Source of the DNA: Synechococcus sp. CS-1331
GTDB lineage: Bacteria > Cyanobacteriota > Cyanobacteriia > PCC-6307 > Cyanobiaceae
DNA length: 42,966 bases
Assembly (NCBI GenBank): GCA_025127975.1
Contig: JAHLYQ010000030.1
Coordinates: forward strand, 1-42,966
Direction: 5' to 3'
Shown here: positions 8,993 to 18,060 of the stretch, in pieces
Position numbering within the stretch: position 1 is the first letter of the stretch
Layout of the letters: every line of letters starts with the position of its first letter
Position numbers and translations under genes: made by a program
The notes under the pieces: model-generated
What the model was told of the DNA's origin: nothing
Seen by the model: the letters and a program-made list of their open reading frames with translations, nothing else
The model's database searches: none

Positions 8993-9312
8993 GGGAAGGG
9001 GATGCCGACGCGTTCGATGTGTTCGCGCAGGGGGGCGTAGCGGAGCGATTCCCAGTGCGTCACATCAAAGAGATAGGGGGTGGGCAGTTGGTCGAGAGCT
9101 TCGCGCAGGGCGGCGCTGCAATCCTCGTCGGCGCTGTAGGCCAGATCGATATCGGAGCCACTCCAGTGGCGGCCCATCGCCCGTGAGCCATAGAGCTTCA
9201 GCCAGTGGATCTGGGGGAAGCGCTTCAGGCAGGAGCGGATCTCAGCCACGGTGCGCTCGGGGATGCCGTGGTTGGTGGCGGCAGGGGCAGAGCTGGTGGC
9301 TGGCGCACTCAT
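8989..9312 (-). CDS. mntA: MNT-family minimal nucleotidyltransferase antitoxin
   Basis: This 107-residue protein has the minimal nucleotidyltransferase signature GSRAMG...SDIDLAY (GSx10DxD), which binds Mg-ATP, and a later aspartate in LFDVTHW that can be the third carboxylate. MNT proteins paired with HEPT proteins are type VII antitoxins; characterised MntA enzymes add AMP groups to a tyrosine of HepT and silence its RNase activity. The ATG at 9310-9312 overlaps the HEPT stop by four bases, and its own end overlaps the SWIM start by four bases. The pair is therefore translationally locked into the SNF2-SWIM operon. The name is by family. Confidence 0.85.
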   Translation of the reverse strand: MSAPATSSAPAATNHGIPERTVAEIRSCLKRFPQIHWLKLYGSRAMGRHWSGSDIDLAYSADEDCSAALREALDQLPTPYLFDVTHWESLRYAPLREHIERVGIPFP

Positions 9313-9746
9313 GGGGCCTCCTGCCGTTTGCTTGCCAGTAGGTCGTGCAGTTGCTGCAGCCCACTGAGATAGCGCTCCTGGATCTGATCTACGGCTTTGC
9401 GGGCTCTGGCGTCGTCGTAGGTGTGGGCCATCAAGTTGCGCTCTTCCAGCATGTCGATCCAGAGCTGGCCATCAATGACCAGACCCGTCGCGAAGGCCTG
9501 TTTGAGTACTTCGCGGGGCAGCTTGGCATCGATACCATTATAGGCGAGGAAATCCTTGAGGGTTTTCCAGCTCAGTTCAAAGGTGAATTCATAGGCCTTG
9601 ATCACGGCCATGCGGATCAGATCGTTGTCTGGATCCTGCTGGTGGATTTCCAATGCCCAGCGCAAGCGCTGGTAGGCACGCTGGAGGTTGTCGAAGCGCT
9701 GTTTCCAGCGGATGTCTGATTGCGCCGGTGGAGGTAGCGCTGCCAT
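9309..9746 (-). CDS. hepT: HEPT-domain RNase toxin (nucleotidyltransferase substrate-binding family)
   Basis: The predicted protein has 145 residues from the ATG at 9746; an ATG at 9761 would overlap the SNF2 stop. It is an all-helical HI0074-like protein, with WKQRFDNLQRAYQRLRWAL at the start and the motif RNLMAHTYD near residue 108. That matches the RX4HXY active site of HEPT ribonucleases, including the tyrosine that is the AMPylation target in known pairs. All key residues are present, so the toxin looks active. It begins five bases after the SNF2 stop and is followed by the overlapping MNT antitoxin. Confidence 0.85.
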   Translation of the reverse strand: MAALPPPAQSDIRWKQRFDNLQRAYQRLRWALEIHQQDPDNDLIRMAVIKAYEFTFELSWKTLKDFLAYNGIDAKLPREVLKQAFATGLVIDGQLWIDMLEERNLMAHTYDDARARKAVDQIQERYLSGLQQLHDLLASKRQEAP

Positions 9747-9750
9747 TCCC

Positions 9751-12700
9751 TCAATCCTCATCACTGAGGCTGACCAGATCTTTGAGCTGGCCCACATCGA
9801 AGCCGCCCAGCCAATCTTCGCCGGAGCCGACGATGTCTTCGGCCAGCTTGGATTTTTCCTTGATCATCCGGTCGATCCTTTCTTCCACCGAACCGCTGGT
9901 GATGAACTTGTGCACCAGCACCCGGTTTTGTTGGCCGATGCGGTAGGCGCGGTCGGTGGCCTGGTTTTCCACGGCCGGGTTCCACCAGCGGTCGATGTGG
10001 AACACGTGGCTGGCGCGGGTGAGGTTGAGGCCGACGCCACCGGCCTTGAGCGACAGCAGAAATAGCTGGGGGCCGCGGGGGTCGTCCTGGAAGCGATCGA
10101 CCATGGCCTGGCGCTCGGTTTTGCTGGTGCTGCCGTAGAGGAACGGCACCTCCTGGCGCCACTTGCGCTGCAGGTGGGCCTGGAGCAGCAGGCCCCATTC
10201 GGCGAACTGGGTGAACAGCAGGGCCCGATCGCCCGCTTCGATCACCTCTTCGAGGATCTCCTCGAGTCGCTGCAGCTTGGCGCTGCGATTGCTGAAGCTG
10301 CCGTTGCCGCCGGCGAGCACGGTGTCGGCCTTTTCCTTGAGGGCCAGGGCCGGGTGGTTGCAGATCTGCTTGAGTTTGGTGAGCAGGGCCAGCACCTGGC
10401 CGTGCTTCTGGCCCAGGGGGGCCCGGGCGATCGCATCGAGGCTCTCTTCGACTGTTTTGTTGTAGAGCTTTTTCTGCTCTGGAGCCAGGCCCACCCACTC
10501 GTTGAGCTCCACCTTCTCCGGCAGGTCGGAGATGATCGACTTGTCGGTTTTGAGCCGCCGCAGGATGAAGGGCCCCACCCGGGCCTTGAGATCGCGCATC
10601 GAGGCCATGTCGCCGTAGCGCTCGATCGGCAGCCGGTAGCGCTGGCGGAAGAAGGGCTCATCGCCGAGCACCTTGGGGTTGAGGAAGTCCATCAGGGCCC
10701 ACAGCTCGCTGACCCGGTTTTCCACCGGCGTGCCCGTCAGGGCAATCCGGAAACGGCTGCCCCCCTTGCTGAACCGGCTGGGGCGGGCCAGGTCTCGTGC
10801 CGCCTGGCTCTGCTTGGCGCTGGGATTTTTGATCGCCTGGGCTTCGTCTATCACCATCCCCTGCCAGTCGATGCTTTCGAGCAGCTCGCTGTCTCGCTGC
10901 AGCAGGCCATAGCTGGTGAGCACCAGATCCACGCCCTTAAGGGCTTTTTTGAGGGCCTCGGGGCTGCTCGGCCGGCGCGGGCCGTAGTGCTCCTTCACCC
11001 CCAGCTCGGGGGTGAAGCCGTGGGCTTCCCGTTTCCAGTTGGTGAGCACCGAGGTGGGCGCCACCAGCAGCACCGGGCGCTTGAGTTCGTCTTCGGCCTT
11101 GAGGTGCTGGAGGAAGGCCAGCAGCTGGATCGTTTTGCCCAGGCCCATGTCGTCGGCCAGGCAGGCGCCCTGGTCGAAGCGGTGCAGGAAGGCCAGCCAG
11201 CCCAGGCCCCGCTCCTGGTAGGGCCGCAGCTGGCCGGAGAAGCCAGGTGGGGCAGGCAGGGGGTCGGGGGCCTTCTGCTGGTGGTATTGCTCCAGCACCG
11301 CCTGCAGCCGGGGGCCAGCATCGAAGTGGTGGGCGGGCAGCCGGTAGAAGGTGTCGCCTTCGCTGGCGGTGAGCCGCAGGGCGTCGTCGAGGCTGAGGCC
11401 CGGATCGGCAACGCTGAATTTCTCGGCGTTCTTGAGATCGAGGGGCCGCAGCTCGATCCAGGCCCCCTTGTGCTGCACCAGCGGGCTGCGTTTGGCCTGC
11501 AGACGCTCCAGGTCGCGCAGGGTCAAGGTGACCCCGCCGATCATGAATTCCCATTCCCAGGTGAGCGTTTCGCCCAGGGTGAAGCCGCGCGATTTCTCCG
11601 GCAGCTCGGCCTTGATCGACAGGCCCAGCCGGCTGGCCAGGCCCCCGGAGAGGCTGGCGGGCAGCACCACGCCCACGCCCACATCCCGCAGCTGGTGGGC
11701 GCCGGTGCGCACCAGCACAAATGCCTCGGCCGGGGTGAGCTGCATTGCCTCCGGGGTGGCCGAATCCAGGCCCCGCTCGATCGGCTCAAACACTGTGAGG
11801 GCCCGGCCCATGCCCTCGAGCAGCAGCTCGCTGGGTTGGGGCACGGCAATCTCCCCCATCTGGAGGCCCCGATCGCCCGCCGCCCACACGGCCGCGGCTG
11901 GCACCCGCAGGCTGGGGTCGGCTTCGGCCTGGAGCCCGAAGCGCAGCTCCCAGAGCTCCTCGCCCTCGGCTGGGGTGAACAGCTCCAGACAGGTGCGGGC
12001 TGGCTCCACCTTGCCCGCCACGCCCTCTCGCCAGTGGTGGGTGGCGATGCTGAGCCGCTCGAGCTCCTCCTCGTTCAGATTGAGGCTGCCATCGCCCTTG
12101 CCCAGGGCCTTCTGCCAGGCCGCCAGCAGGGGATCGAGCCCGCCTGCGCTGGGGCTGAAGCCCGCCCGCAGCTGGCCATCGAGCAGGGCCTCGAGCAGGC
12201 TGGCCACCCGCAGGCGGCCGCTGCCGGGGCGGCGGCAGGCCAGGGAGGGATCGCCCAGGGGGCCGGCGGCCAGGGCGCAGGTTGCGACCTGGGGCAGGCC
12301 GCTGGCCAGGTCTTCGAGGCGGCGGCGGTCGTCTTCCCGGTTGAGCAGGGGCAGCCAGCGGGCCTTGCCCTCTTCGAGCTGGGGCAACCAGCGCCCCCTA
12401 GCTATCAGGCTCAGGGCCCAGCGCTGCAGGTGGCTCCACCAGCGCAGCTCATCGGCCATCTCCGGGTGCTCGCCGGCCAGGGGCAGCTGGCTGAGCCATT
12501 CGCCCGCGTTGGCCGAATCCAGGGCCCAGCCCTGCACCTGCCAGGGCCACCACTCCAGTTGCTTGGGGATCGGTTCACCGGCCTGGAGGGGCAGGCCGCT
12601 CCAGCTGCTGGCGCTGGTGCGGCGCCCCTTGGCGGCCTGGCTGCGGCTGGGCAGGCTCAGGGTGGCGCTGGCTGGGCGCAGGGCCTCGCTCCAGAGGCCG

Positions 12701-12870
12701 TTGTCGTCGAGCCAGGTGGCCAGATCGTCTTCGTTGAGGGCCAGGGGGTGCTCGGGGGCCTCCAACTTCGGCACCGCCGGCGTGGCCACCCGCCAGGTGT
12801 CGGCCCACAGAAATAGGCGACCACCCGAACCTTCGGGGGGAAACAGCCAGGTGGCGTGCAGCAGGCTCAT
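9751..12870 (-). CDS. SNF2-family DEAD/DEAH helicase
   Basis: This large protein has 1039 residues. A bacterial SNF2-associated N-terminal region (about 1-560) precedes the two-lobe ATPase core. Visible core motifs are Walker A DDMGLGKTIQ, DEAQ box VIDEAQAIKNP, motif III LTGTPVENR, and in lobe two LLSLKAGGVGLNL followed by HIDRWWNPAVENQATDRAYRIGQ. This is a complete Swi2/Snf2 ATPase that should translocate on double-stranded DNA; its remodelling target in cyanobacteria is not known. The ATG at 12870 is the first start after a 163-194 base gap to divergent alaS. It heads a run of six minus-strand genes ending at the terminator near 6976. Confidence 0.92.
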   Translation of the reverse strand: MSLLHATWLFPPEGSGGRLFLWADTWRVATPAVPKLEAPEHPLALNEDDLATWLDDNGLWSEALRPASATLSLPSRSQAAKGRRTSASSWSGLPLQAGEPIPKQLEWWPWQVQGWALDSANAGEWLSQLPLAGEHPEMADELRWWSHLQRWALSLIARGRWLPQLEEGKARWLPLLNREDDRRRLEDLASGLPQVATCALAAGPLGDPSLACRRPGSGRLRVASLLEALLDGQLRAGFSPSAGGLDPLLAAWQKALGKGDGSLNLNEEELERLSIATHHWREGVAGKVEPARTCLELFTPAEGEELWELRFGLQAEADPSLRVPAAAVWAAGDRGLQMGEIAVPQPSELLLEGMGRALTVFEPIERGLDSATPEAMQLTPAEAFVLVRTGAHQLRDVGVGVVLPASLSGGLASRLGLSIKAELPEKSRGFTLGETLTWEWEFMIGGVTLTLRDLERLQAKRSPLVQHKGAWIELRPLDLKNAEKFSVADPGLSLDDALRLTASEGDTFYRLPAHHFDAGPRLQAVLEQYHQQKAPDPLPAPPGFSGQLRPYQERGLGWLAFLHRFDQGACLADDMGLGKTIQLLAFLQHLKAEDELKRPVLLVAPTSVLTNWKREAHGFTPELGVKEHYGPRRPSSPEALKKALKGVDLVLTSYGLLQRDSELLESIDWQGMVIDEAQAIKNPSAKQSQAARDLARPSRFSKGGSRFRIALTGTPVENRVSELWALMDFLNPKVLGDEPFFRQRYRLPIERYGDMASMRDLKARVGPFILRRLKTDKSIISDLPEKVELNEWVGLAPEQKKLYNKTVEESLDAIARAPLGQKHGQVLALLTKLKQICNHPALALKEKADTVLAGGNGSFSNRSAKLQRLEEILEEVIEAGDRALLFTQFAEWGLLLQAHLQRKWRQEVPFLYGSTSKTERQAMVDRFQDDPRGPQLFLLSLKAGGVGLNLTRASHVFHIDRWWNPAVENQATDRAYRIGQQNRVLVHKFITSGSVEERIDRMIKEKSKLAEDIVGSGEDWLGGFDVGQLKDLVSLSDED

Positions 12871-12880
12871 GAACCCGGCC

Positions 12881-12997
12881 TTACGGCCGTCGGGCGGGCA
12901 GGAGGCGTGGGGCCAGGCGCTGCGCTGAATGCAGCACCAAGGTGCTGCCGATCAGCGGCAGCCAAAGCGGCAGCCACCCGCGGATCGGCACCATCAT
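12881..12997 (-). CDS. Possible small hydrophobic protein upstream of SNF2 gene
   Basis: A 38-residue frame starting at one of two adjacent ATG codons (12997 or 12994) gives MVPIRGWLPLWLPLIGSTLV followed by an arginine-rich tail. It is one predicted membrane segment with a positive C-terminus. It ends 10 bases before the SNF2 ATG on the same strand, a spacing typical of operons. No ribosome site is obvious and I do not recognise a family. It could be a real leader-type membrane peptide or chance in GC-rich DNA. Confidence 0.3.
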   Translation of the reverse strand: MMVPIRGWLPLWLPLIGSTLVLHSAQRLAPRLLPARRP

Positions 12998-13063
12998 CAC
13001 AGTTGATCGGGCGCCGGCCAATGTTGGGCGATTATGCCTGGTACAGGCTTCTTCTGCTCCCCC

Positions 13064-15721
13064 ATGGCCGCTGCCCCCCGCCGTGCCTGCCCCCGCACTG
13101 GCGCCGAGATCCGCGCGGCCTTCCTCGACTTCTACGAGCAGCGGGGCCACAAGGCGATGGCGAGCGCTTCGCTGATCCCGGACGACCCGACGGTGCTGCT
13201 AACGATCGCCGGCATGTTGCCCTTCAAGCCGGTGTTTCTTGGCCAGGCGCCGGCGCCGGCGCCGCGGGCCACCAGCTCCCAGAAGTGCATCCGCACCAAC
13301 GACATCGAAAACGTGGGCCGCACGGCGCGGCATCACACATTTTTTGAGATGCTCGGCAACTTCTCCTTCGGCGACTACTTCAAGGAGCAGGCGATCACCT
13401 GGGCCTGGGAGCTCTCCACCGAGGTGTTCGGCCTCTCGCCCAACAACCTTGTGGTGAGCGTCTTCCGCGAAGACGACGAAGCGGAAGCCATCTGGCGCGA
13501 TCGGGTGGGGGTGAACCCCAAGCGCATCATCCGCCTGGATGAGGCCGACAACTTCTGGGCCTCGGGCCCCACCGGCCCCTGCGGCCCCTGCTCGGAGATC
13601 TACTACGACTTCAAGCCCGAACTCGGCGACGACGGCATCGATCTGGAGGATGACTCGCGCTTCATCGAGTTCTACAACCTGGTGTTCATGCAGTCCAACC
13701 GCGACGCCGGCGGCACCCTCACGCCGCTGGCGGCCCGCAACATCGACACCGGCCTGGGCCTCGAGCGCATGGCCCAGATCCTGCAGGGCGTGCCCAACAA
13801 CTACGAAACCGACCTGATCTACCCGCTGATTGAAACGGCGGCCCAGCTGGCGGGGGTCGACTACAGGGCTCTCGACACCAAGGGCAAAACCAGTCTCAAG
13901 GTGATCGGCGACCACAGCCGTGCCATCACCCAGCTGATCTGCGATGGCGTCACGGCCAGCAATTTGGGCCGCGGCTACATCCTCAGGCGTCTCCTGCGCC
14001 GGGTGGTGCGCCACGGACGGCTCCTCGGCATCGACAGGCCATTTCTGGCGGCGATGGGTGAAGCGTCGATCACGCTGATGGCAGCGGCTTACCCCCAGCT
14101 GCTGGAGCGCCGCGAGGTGATCCTGGCGGAGCTAGAGCGCGAGGAGGCCCGCTTCCTGGAAACCCTGGAGCGGGGCGAGAAGCTGCTGGCCGAGGTGCTG
14201 GCGGCCAAGCCCAGCCAGATCAGCGGCGAGCAGGCCTTCGAGCTTTACGACACCTATGGCTTCCCCCTGGAGCTCACCGAGGAGATCGCCGAAGAGCACG
14301 GACTCACGGTGGATCTGGCCGGCTTTGAGGCGGCGATGGAGGCCCAGCGCCAGCGGGCCAAGGCCGCGGCCGTGAGCATCGACCTCACCCTGCAGGGGGC
14401 GATTGAGCAGATGGCGGCCGCCGCCGAGGCCACGGCCTTCAAGGGCTACGAGCAGCTGGAGCACCCCTGTTGCGTGCTGGCCCTGGTGGCCAATGGCGAG
14501 CCGGCCGAGCGCGCCGGCGCCGGCGACAGCGTGCAACTGGTGCTCGACTCCACCCCCTTCTATGGCGAAGGCGGCGGCCAGGTGGGTGACCGGGGTGTGC
14601 TTTCAGGCGATGGCGTGATCGTGGCGATCGAGGGTGTGAGCCGCAACCGCAGCGTGTTCGTGCACAGCGGCCAGATTGAGCGCGGCAGTTTGGCGATCGG
14701 GGCCCTGGTTACGGCTCGGGTGGATGCCGCCTGCCGCCGCCGCGCCCAGGCAAACCACACGGCCACCCACCTGCTGCAGGCCGCGCTCAAACAAATTGTC
14801 GATCCGGCCATCGGCCAGGCCGGCTCCCTGGTGGATTTCGATCGACTGCGCTTCGACTTCCACTGCCCCCGGGCCGTGACCCCGGCGGAGCTCGAGCAGA
14901 TCGAGGCCCTGATCAACGGCTGGATCAGCGAGGCCCACACCCTGCAGGTGGCAGAGATGGCGATCGAGCAGGCCAAGGCGGCTGGTGCGGTGGCGATGTT
15001 TGGCGAGAAGTACGCCGATGTGGTGCGGGTGGTGGATGTGCCAGGCGTTTCGATGGAGCTCTGCGGCGGCACCCACGTGGCCAACACCGCTGAGATCGGC
15101 CTGTTCAAGATCGTGAGCGAGAGCGGTGTGGCTGCCGGCATCCGCCGCATCGAGGCGGTGGCTGGCCCGGCGGTGCTGGCCTACCTCAAGGAGCGCGAGG
15201 CGGTGGTGAAACCCCTGGCCGAGCGCTTCAAGGCCCAGCCCGGCGAGATCGTGGAGCGGGTGGTGGCACTGGCCGATGAGCTCAAGGCCACGCAAAAAGC
15301 CTTAGCGGTGGCCCGCAGCGAGCTGGCGAGCGCCAAGGCCGGCGCCCTGGTGCACAAGGCCGAGCCCCTCGGCGACTTCCGGTTGCTGGTGGCGCGGCTC
15401 GATGGCGTCGACGGCGCTGGCTTGCAGAACGCCGCCCAGGGCCTGGCCGACCAGCTGGGCGACGGGGCTGCGGTGGTGCTGGGCGGCCTGCCCGATCCGG
15501 CCGATCTGGCCAAGGTGATCCTGGTGGCGGCCTTCGGGGCGGCGGTGGTCGCGGCCGGCCCCAAGGCCGGGGCCTTCATCGGCGGCGTGGCAAAAGCCTG
15601 CGGCGGCGGCGGTGGCGGCCGGCCCAACCTGGCCCAGGCGGGCGGGCGCGATGGGGCGGCCCTGGATGGGGCGCTGGTGCAGGCGCGGGAGGAGTTGAGG
15701 ATGAGCCTGCTGGAGGGGTGA
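13064..15721 (+). CDS. alaS: Alanine-tRNA ligase
   Basis: The product has 885 residues, the normal size. It charges tRNA-Ala with alanine in the cytosol. The class II catalytic core is at the N-terminus ([19 protein letters not shown], then [12 protein letters not shown] and the [20 protein letters not shown] region). The editing domain carries the zinc/hydrolysis motifs HTATHLLQ and CGGTHVANT, and the C-terminal oligomerisation (DHHA1-like) domain ends in the glycine-rich stretch [23 protein letters not shown] chose the ATG at 13064 because the picocyanobacterial family begins a few residues before PRTGAEIR; the ATG at 13034 is in frame and would add ten residues. It is divergent from SNF2. 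A GC hairpin follows at 15725-15741 but lacks a T run. Confidence 0.95.
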   Translation: MAAAPRRACPRTGAEIRAAFLDFYEQRGHKAMASASLIPDDPTVLLTIAGMLPFKPVFLGQAPAPAPRATSSQKCIRTNDIENVGRTARHHTFFEMLGNFSFGDYFKEQAITWAWELSTEVFGLSPNNLVVSVFREDDEAEAIWRDRVGVNPKRIIRLDEADNFWASGPTGPCGPCSEIYYDFKPELGDDGIDLEDDSRFIEFYNLVFMQSNRDAGGTLTPLAARNIDTGLGLERMAQILQGVPNNYETDLIYPLIETAAQLAGVDYRALDTKGKTSLKVIGDHSRAITQLICDGVTASNLGRGYILRRLLRRVVRHGRLLGIDRPFLAAMGEASITLMAAAYPQLLERREVILAELEREEARFLETLERGEKLLAEVLAAKPSQISGEQAFELYDTYGFPLELTEEIAEEHGLTVDLAGFEAAMEAQRQRAKAAAVSIDLTLQGAIEQMAAAAEATAFKGYEQLEHPCCVLALVANGEPAERAGAGDSVQLVLDSTPFYGEGGGQVGDRGVLSGDGVIVAIEGVSRNRSVFVHSGQIERGSLAIGALVTARVDAACRRRAQANHTATHLLQAALKQIVDPAIGQAGSLVDFDRLRFDFHCPRAVTPAELEQIEALINGWISEAHTLQVAEMAIEQAKAAGAVAMFGEKYADVVRVVDVPGVSMELCGGTHVANTAEIGLFKIVSESGVAAGIRRIEAVAGPAVLAYLKEREAVVKPLAERFKAQPGEIVERVVALADELKATQKALAVARSELASAKAGALVHKAEPLGDFRLLVARLDGVDGAGLQNAAQGLADQLGDGAAVVLGGLPDPADLAKVILVAAFGAAVVAAGPKAGAFIGGVAKACGGGGGGRPNLAQAGGRDGAALDGALVQAREELRMSLLEG

Positions 15722-15776
15722 GTCGGCGGGCCTGTCCCGCCAGGGTGATGCCCCGCGTTCCTCAAGTCAGACCCTG

Positions 15777-16172
15777 CTAGTGGCCGGCATACACCCTGTG
15801 GACGGCGGACACTACCTGTGGTGGGCCGAATCTCTGAGCCAGCTTGATCGCAAAGACCACCAACAAAAAAATGAAGGGAACCAATCTGCTTCGTGGGGCA
15901 GGCAGGTGTCGGCGGCGGAAATCGCTGATCCGGCTGTGGTCAGGCTGCTGATTGCCGGTGAGAACCCGGAAGGTGGTGCCTTCCCAGCAGGCCTTCTCTC
16001 CGTGGGGATCCTGCTGCCAGTAGACGGCGTGGATTTCCTCAAGATCCAGCTCGCCGGCCAGATCCAGCAAAAAGAACACCAGGTGGTTCTCTGGCAACCA
16101 GTCCACTGGTGATGGCAGCAGCAGCAGCGTCTGCTCGGGGTTCCAGGGTCGGAAGGACTTGGGCTTGACCAT
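15777..16172 (-). pseudogene. IS1182-family transposase N-terminal remnant
   Basis: This 131-codon frame begins MVKPKSFRPWNPEQTLLLLP and continues PVDWLPENHLVFFLLDL, the standard opening of IS1182-type DDE transposases (FRPYdPdQ.lLLPP...WLPedHLa.f). The helical block that normally follows is shortened. The frame then shows FRVLTGNQQPDHSRISDFRRRHL, matching the family's FRvLaGNq.PDh.Ti..FRrrHL. The remaining two thirds, including the catalytic DDE residues, is missing; the tail is scrambled before the stop at 15777. It is therefore a dead fragment, on the strand opposite alaS and close to its end. I found no terminal inverted repeats. Confidence 0.75.
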
Positions 16173-16244
16173 GCCCCATTCTCTTGCCCAGATACATTGC
16201 TGCCACTGGGATCTGGGCAGATTTCAGGGCGTCTGTGGAGAAGG

Positions 16245-16415
16245 ATGGCGCTGAGCGTGGAGCATTGGTTTGAGCGCCAGATCCGGCCCCGTTACGCTGA
16301 CCCCAGCGATGAAAAGGCCTTCCTGATCAGCGACATTCAGGAGTGGATCAACACCCTCAACATCCCGGAACTCGATGGCCCGCTGGAGGACTTCCGCCGC
16401 GGGCTGCGCATCTGA
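16245..16415 (+). CDS. Small unknown protein (56 residues)
   Basis: An ATG at 16245 with a GGAG site four bases upstream opens a 56-residue frame (MALSVEHWFERQIRPRYADP ... LEDFRRGLRI). The protein is acidic and probably helical, with no signal peptide or cysteine. The frame could extend to 16197, but the residues added there look non-coding and the ribosome site favours 16245. I do not recognise the family. It lies alone between the transposase remnant and the DUF4143 ATPase, in the same direction as the latter but 132 bases away. Confidence 0.5.
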   Translation: MALSVEHWFERQIRPRYADPSDEKAFLISDIQEWINTLNIPELDGPLEDFRRGLRI

Positions 16416-16547
16416 TCGAAATCGGATTCGGCGAACCCCCCATGGAGGGGACGGTGAACTCCGCAGGAGAATGCCGGCAAAAGCAGCATCAAAGAGGCGG
16501 CAAAAGCAGCAGTAAGCTGTCGGCAACCACCCCATCAAGGCGCAGGG

Positions 16548-17801
16548 ATGCCGGCGTATCGCCCCCGAATCGTCGATGCCGAGCTGCTGGATCAGCTCCA
16601 GTCCGCAGGGGCTGTCGTGATCGAGGGACCGAAGGCCTGCGGCAAGACCATGACGGCAACCCAGCAGGCGGCCTCCAGGGTGCTGTTGGACGTAGACCTC
16701 GCGGCTCGGCAGGCACTGGCCGTTGATCCAGCGCTGGTCCTGGCAGGCGCCAGGCCCCGGCTGCTGGATGAATGGCAGGTGGAACCTGGGCTGTGGAATC
16801 AGGTGAGGCGGGCCGTGGATGCCGCGGATCAGCCAGGCCAGTTTCTGCTGACTGGATCGTCGGTGCCGGCCGATGACGCTGATCGCCACACCGGCGCTGG
16901 GCGGTTCTCCTTCCTGCGGATGCGTCCGATGACCCTGTTCGAAGCAGGTGTCTCCGTGGGTGGGGTGTCGTTGCGGCAGCTGTTCGCGGGTGAGGCCCCA
17001 CGATCGGCCGATCCCGGCCTCACGGTGCAGAATCTCTGCGATCTAATCAGCATCGGCGGATGGCCGGCACAACAGGGCCGGCCGGTGAAGGCGGCGCTGC
17101 GGGCCGCCCGCGACTACCTGGAACAGGTGCGGCAAGTTGACATCAGCCGGGTGGGGGAGCATCGACGTGATCCCGTCAAGGTTGGGTATCTGCTGCGGGC
17201 CCTTGGGCGGCATTCGGCCACGGAGGCGCGCCTGGCCACTCTGGCCGCCGATGCGGTGGGTGGGGGCGCGGCACTTGATGAGCGCACCGTGTCCGACTAC
17301 CTGCAGGCGCTGGAGCGGCTGATGGTGATCGAGGATCAACCCGCCTGGGCCCCCCACCTGCGCTCCAGAGCAAGGCTGCGTAAGGCACCGAAACGGCATT
17401 ACGTGGATCCCTCACTGGCTGTGGCAGCGCTGGGAGCTGGCCCGGAGCGGCTGCTGGCGGATCTGGAGTTGTTGGGCCTGCTGTTCGAATCCCTGGTGAT
17501 CAGGGATCTGCGGGTATCTAGCCAGCCGTTGGATGGGGAGGTGCTCCATTACCGCGATCACTACGGTGTGGAGGTTGATGCGATCGTGCAGCTGCGCGAC
17601 GGCCGCTGGGGAGCGATTGAAATCAAGCTGGGCGAAGGCCAGGTGGAGCAGGCAGCCGCTGGCCTGCTTCACTTCGCCCGCCAGATCGACACAAGCCGAA
17701 CCGGCCCGCCGAGTTTCCTTGCTGTGATCTGCGGCAAGGGCTATGGCTATCGACGTGATGATGGGGTTGTGGTGGTGCCGGTGGGGGCGTTCGGGCCCTG
17801 A
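16548..17801 (+). CDS. AAA_14 ATPase with DUF4143 (first copy)
   Basis: The product has 417 residues. The N-terminal ATPase has a Walker A loop (EGPKACGKT, about 26-34) and the family motif FLLTGSS followed by GRFSFLRMRPMTLFEAG. A winged-helix region follows, and the C-terminal DUF4143 part ends in a restriction-enzyme-like core, VDAIVQLRDGRWGAIEIKLGEGQ (D ... E-x-K). Proteins of this family are widespread in bacteria, often mobile and next to toxin-antitoxin genes; their job is not settled. It is a stand-alone gene. Just upstream, a 13-base direct repeat occurs at 16476-16488 and 16499-16511. A second, divergent member lies at 31743-32975 and the two are not recent duplicates. Confidence 0.85.
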   Translation: MPAYRPRIVDAELLDQLQSAGAVVIEGPKACGKTMTATQQAASRVLLDVDLAARQALAVDPALVLAGARPRLLDEWQVEPGLWNQVRRAVDAADQPGQFLLTGSSVPADDADRHTGAGRFSFLRMRPMTLFEAGVSVGGVSLRQLFAGEAPRSADPGLTVQNLCDLISIGGWPAQQGRPVKAALRAARDYLEQVRQVDISRVGEHRRDPVKVGYLLRALGRHSATEARLATLAADAVGGGAALDERTVSDYLQALERLMVIEDQPAWAPHLRSRARLRKAPKRHYVDPSLAVAALGAGPERLLADLELLGLLFESLVIRDLRVSSQPLDGEVLHYRDHYGVEVDAIVQLRDGRWGAIEIKLGEGQVEQAAAGLLHFARQIDTSRTGPPSFLAVICGKGYGYRRDDGVVVVPVGAFGP

Positions 17802-17979
17802 TCGCGGCCTCGGGCTTCCCAATCTCGGCGCGAAGGTTCAACTTGATGTGCTGCCGGTAGTAATCGTCCGCCTGCGGTGGCGAATCGGACAAGCTGGCGC
17901 TCTGGGGTCGCCAGCCACCTGCCACCATCTTCAATCTCAGGAGCCGTTCCTTGGGGTTGGGCTTCATCTGATCGGCTCG

Positions 17980-18060
17980 ATATTTTGAGTAATGCCATAT
18001 TTTGAGTAAGTTTATATTTTGAGCCAACTCCACATTTTGACTCGACACCACACTTTGAGA
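17980..18060. repeat. Five tandem 17-18 bp repeats, IS21-type end-like, running into the SIMPL gene start
   Basis: Units begin at 17980, 17997, 18014, 18032 and 18050. The first three share the core ATATTTTGAG; the fourth reads ACATTTTGAC and the fifth ACACTTTGAG. Spacing is 17, 17, 18 and 18 bases. The block is AT-rich in GC-rich surroundings. Closely spaced repeats with a TTTTGA core are a feature of the ends of IS21-family elements, where they bind the transposase. The interval 17802-17979 before it holds no convincing gene. A multi-site operator for the downstream gene is the alternative. Confidence 0.7.

Noticed and set aside
10174..12816. 880-codon plus-strand frame opposite the SNF2 gene
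   Set aside because: It is a mirror frame of a GC-rich gene; its translation is glutamine-, glycine- and alanine-rich without motifs, and the minus strand has full helicase motifs.
13199..14014. Long minus-strand frame inside alaS
   Set aside because: Antisense shadow of the alaS coding region with no domain and no start signal.
15725..15741. 6-bp GC hairpin right after alaS as a terminator
   Set aside because: The stem is present but no T run follows, so an intrinsic terminator cannot be claimed.
17747..17998. 83-codon minus-strand frame between the DUF4143 gene and the repeat block
   Set aside because: It overlaps the 3' end of the DUF4143 gene, has no recognisable domain, and its composition looks like readthrough of spacer; I could not link it to IstA or IstB.
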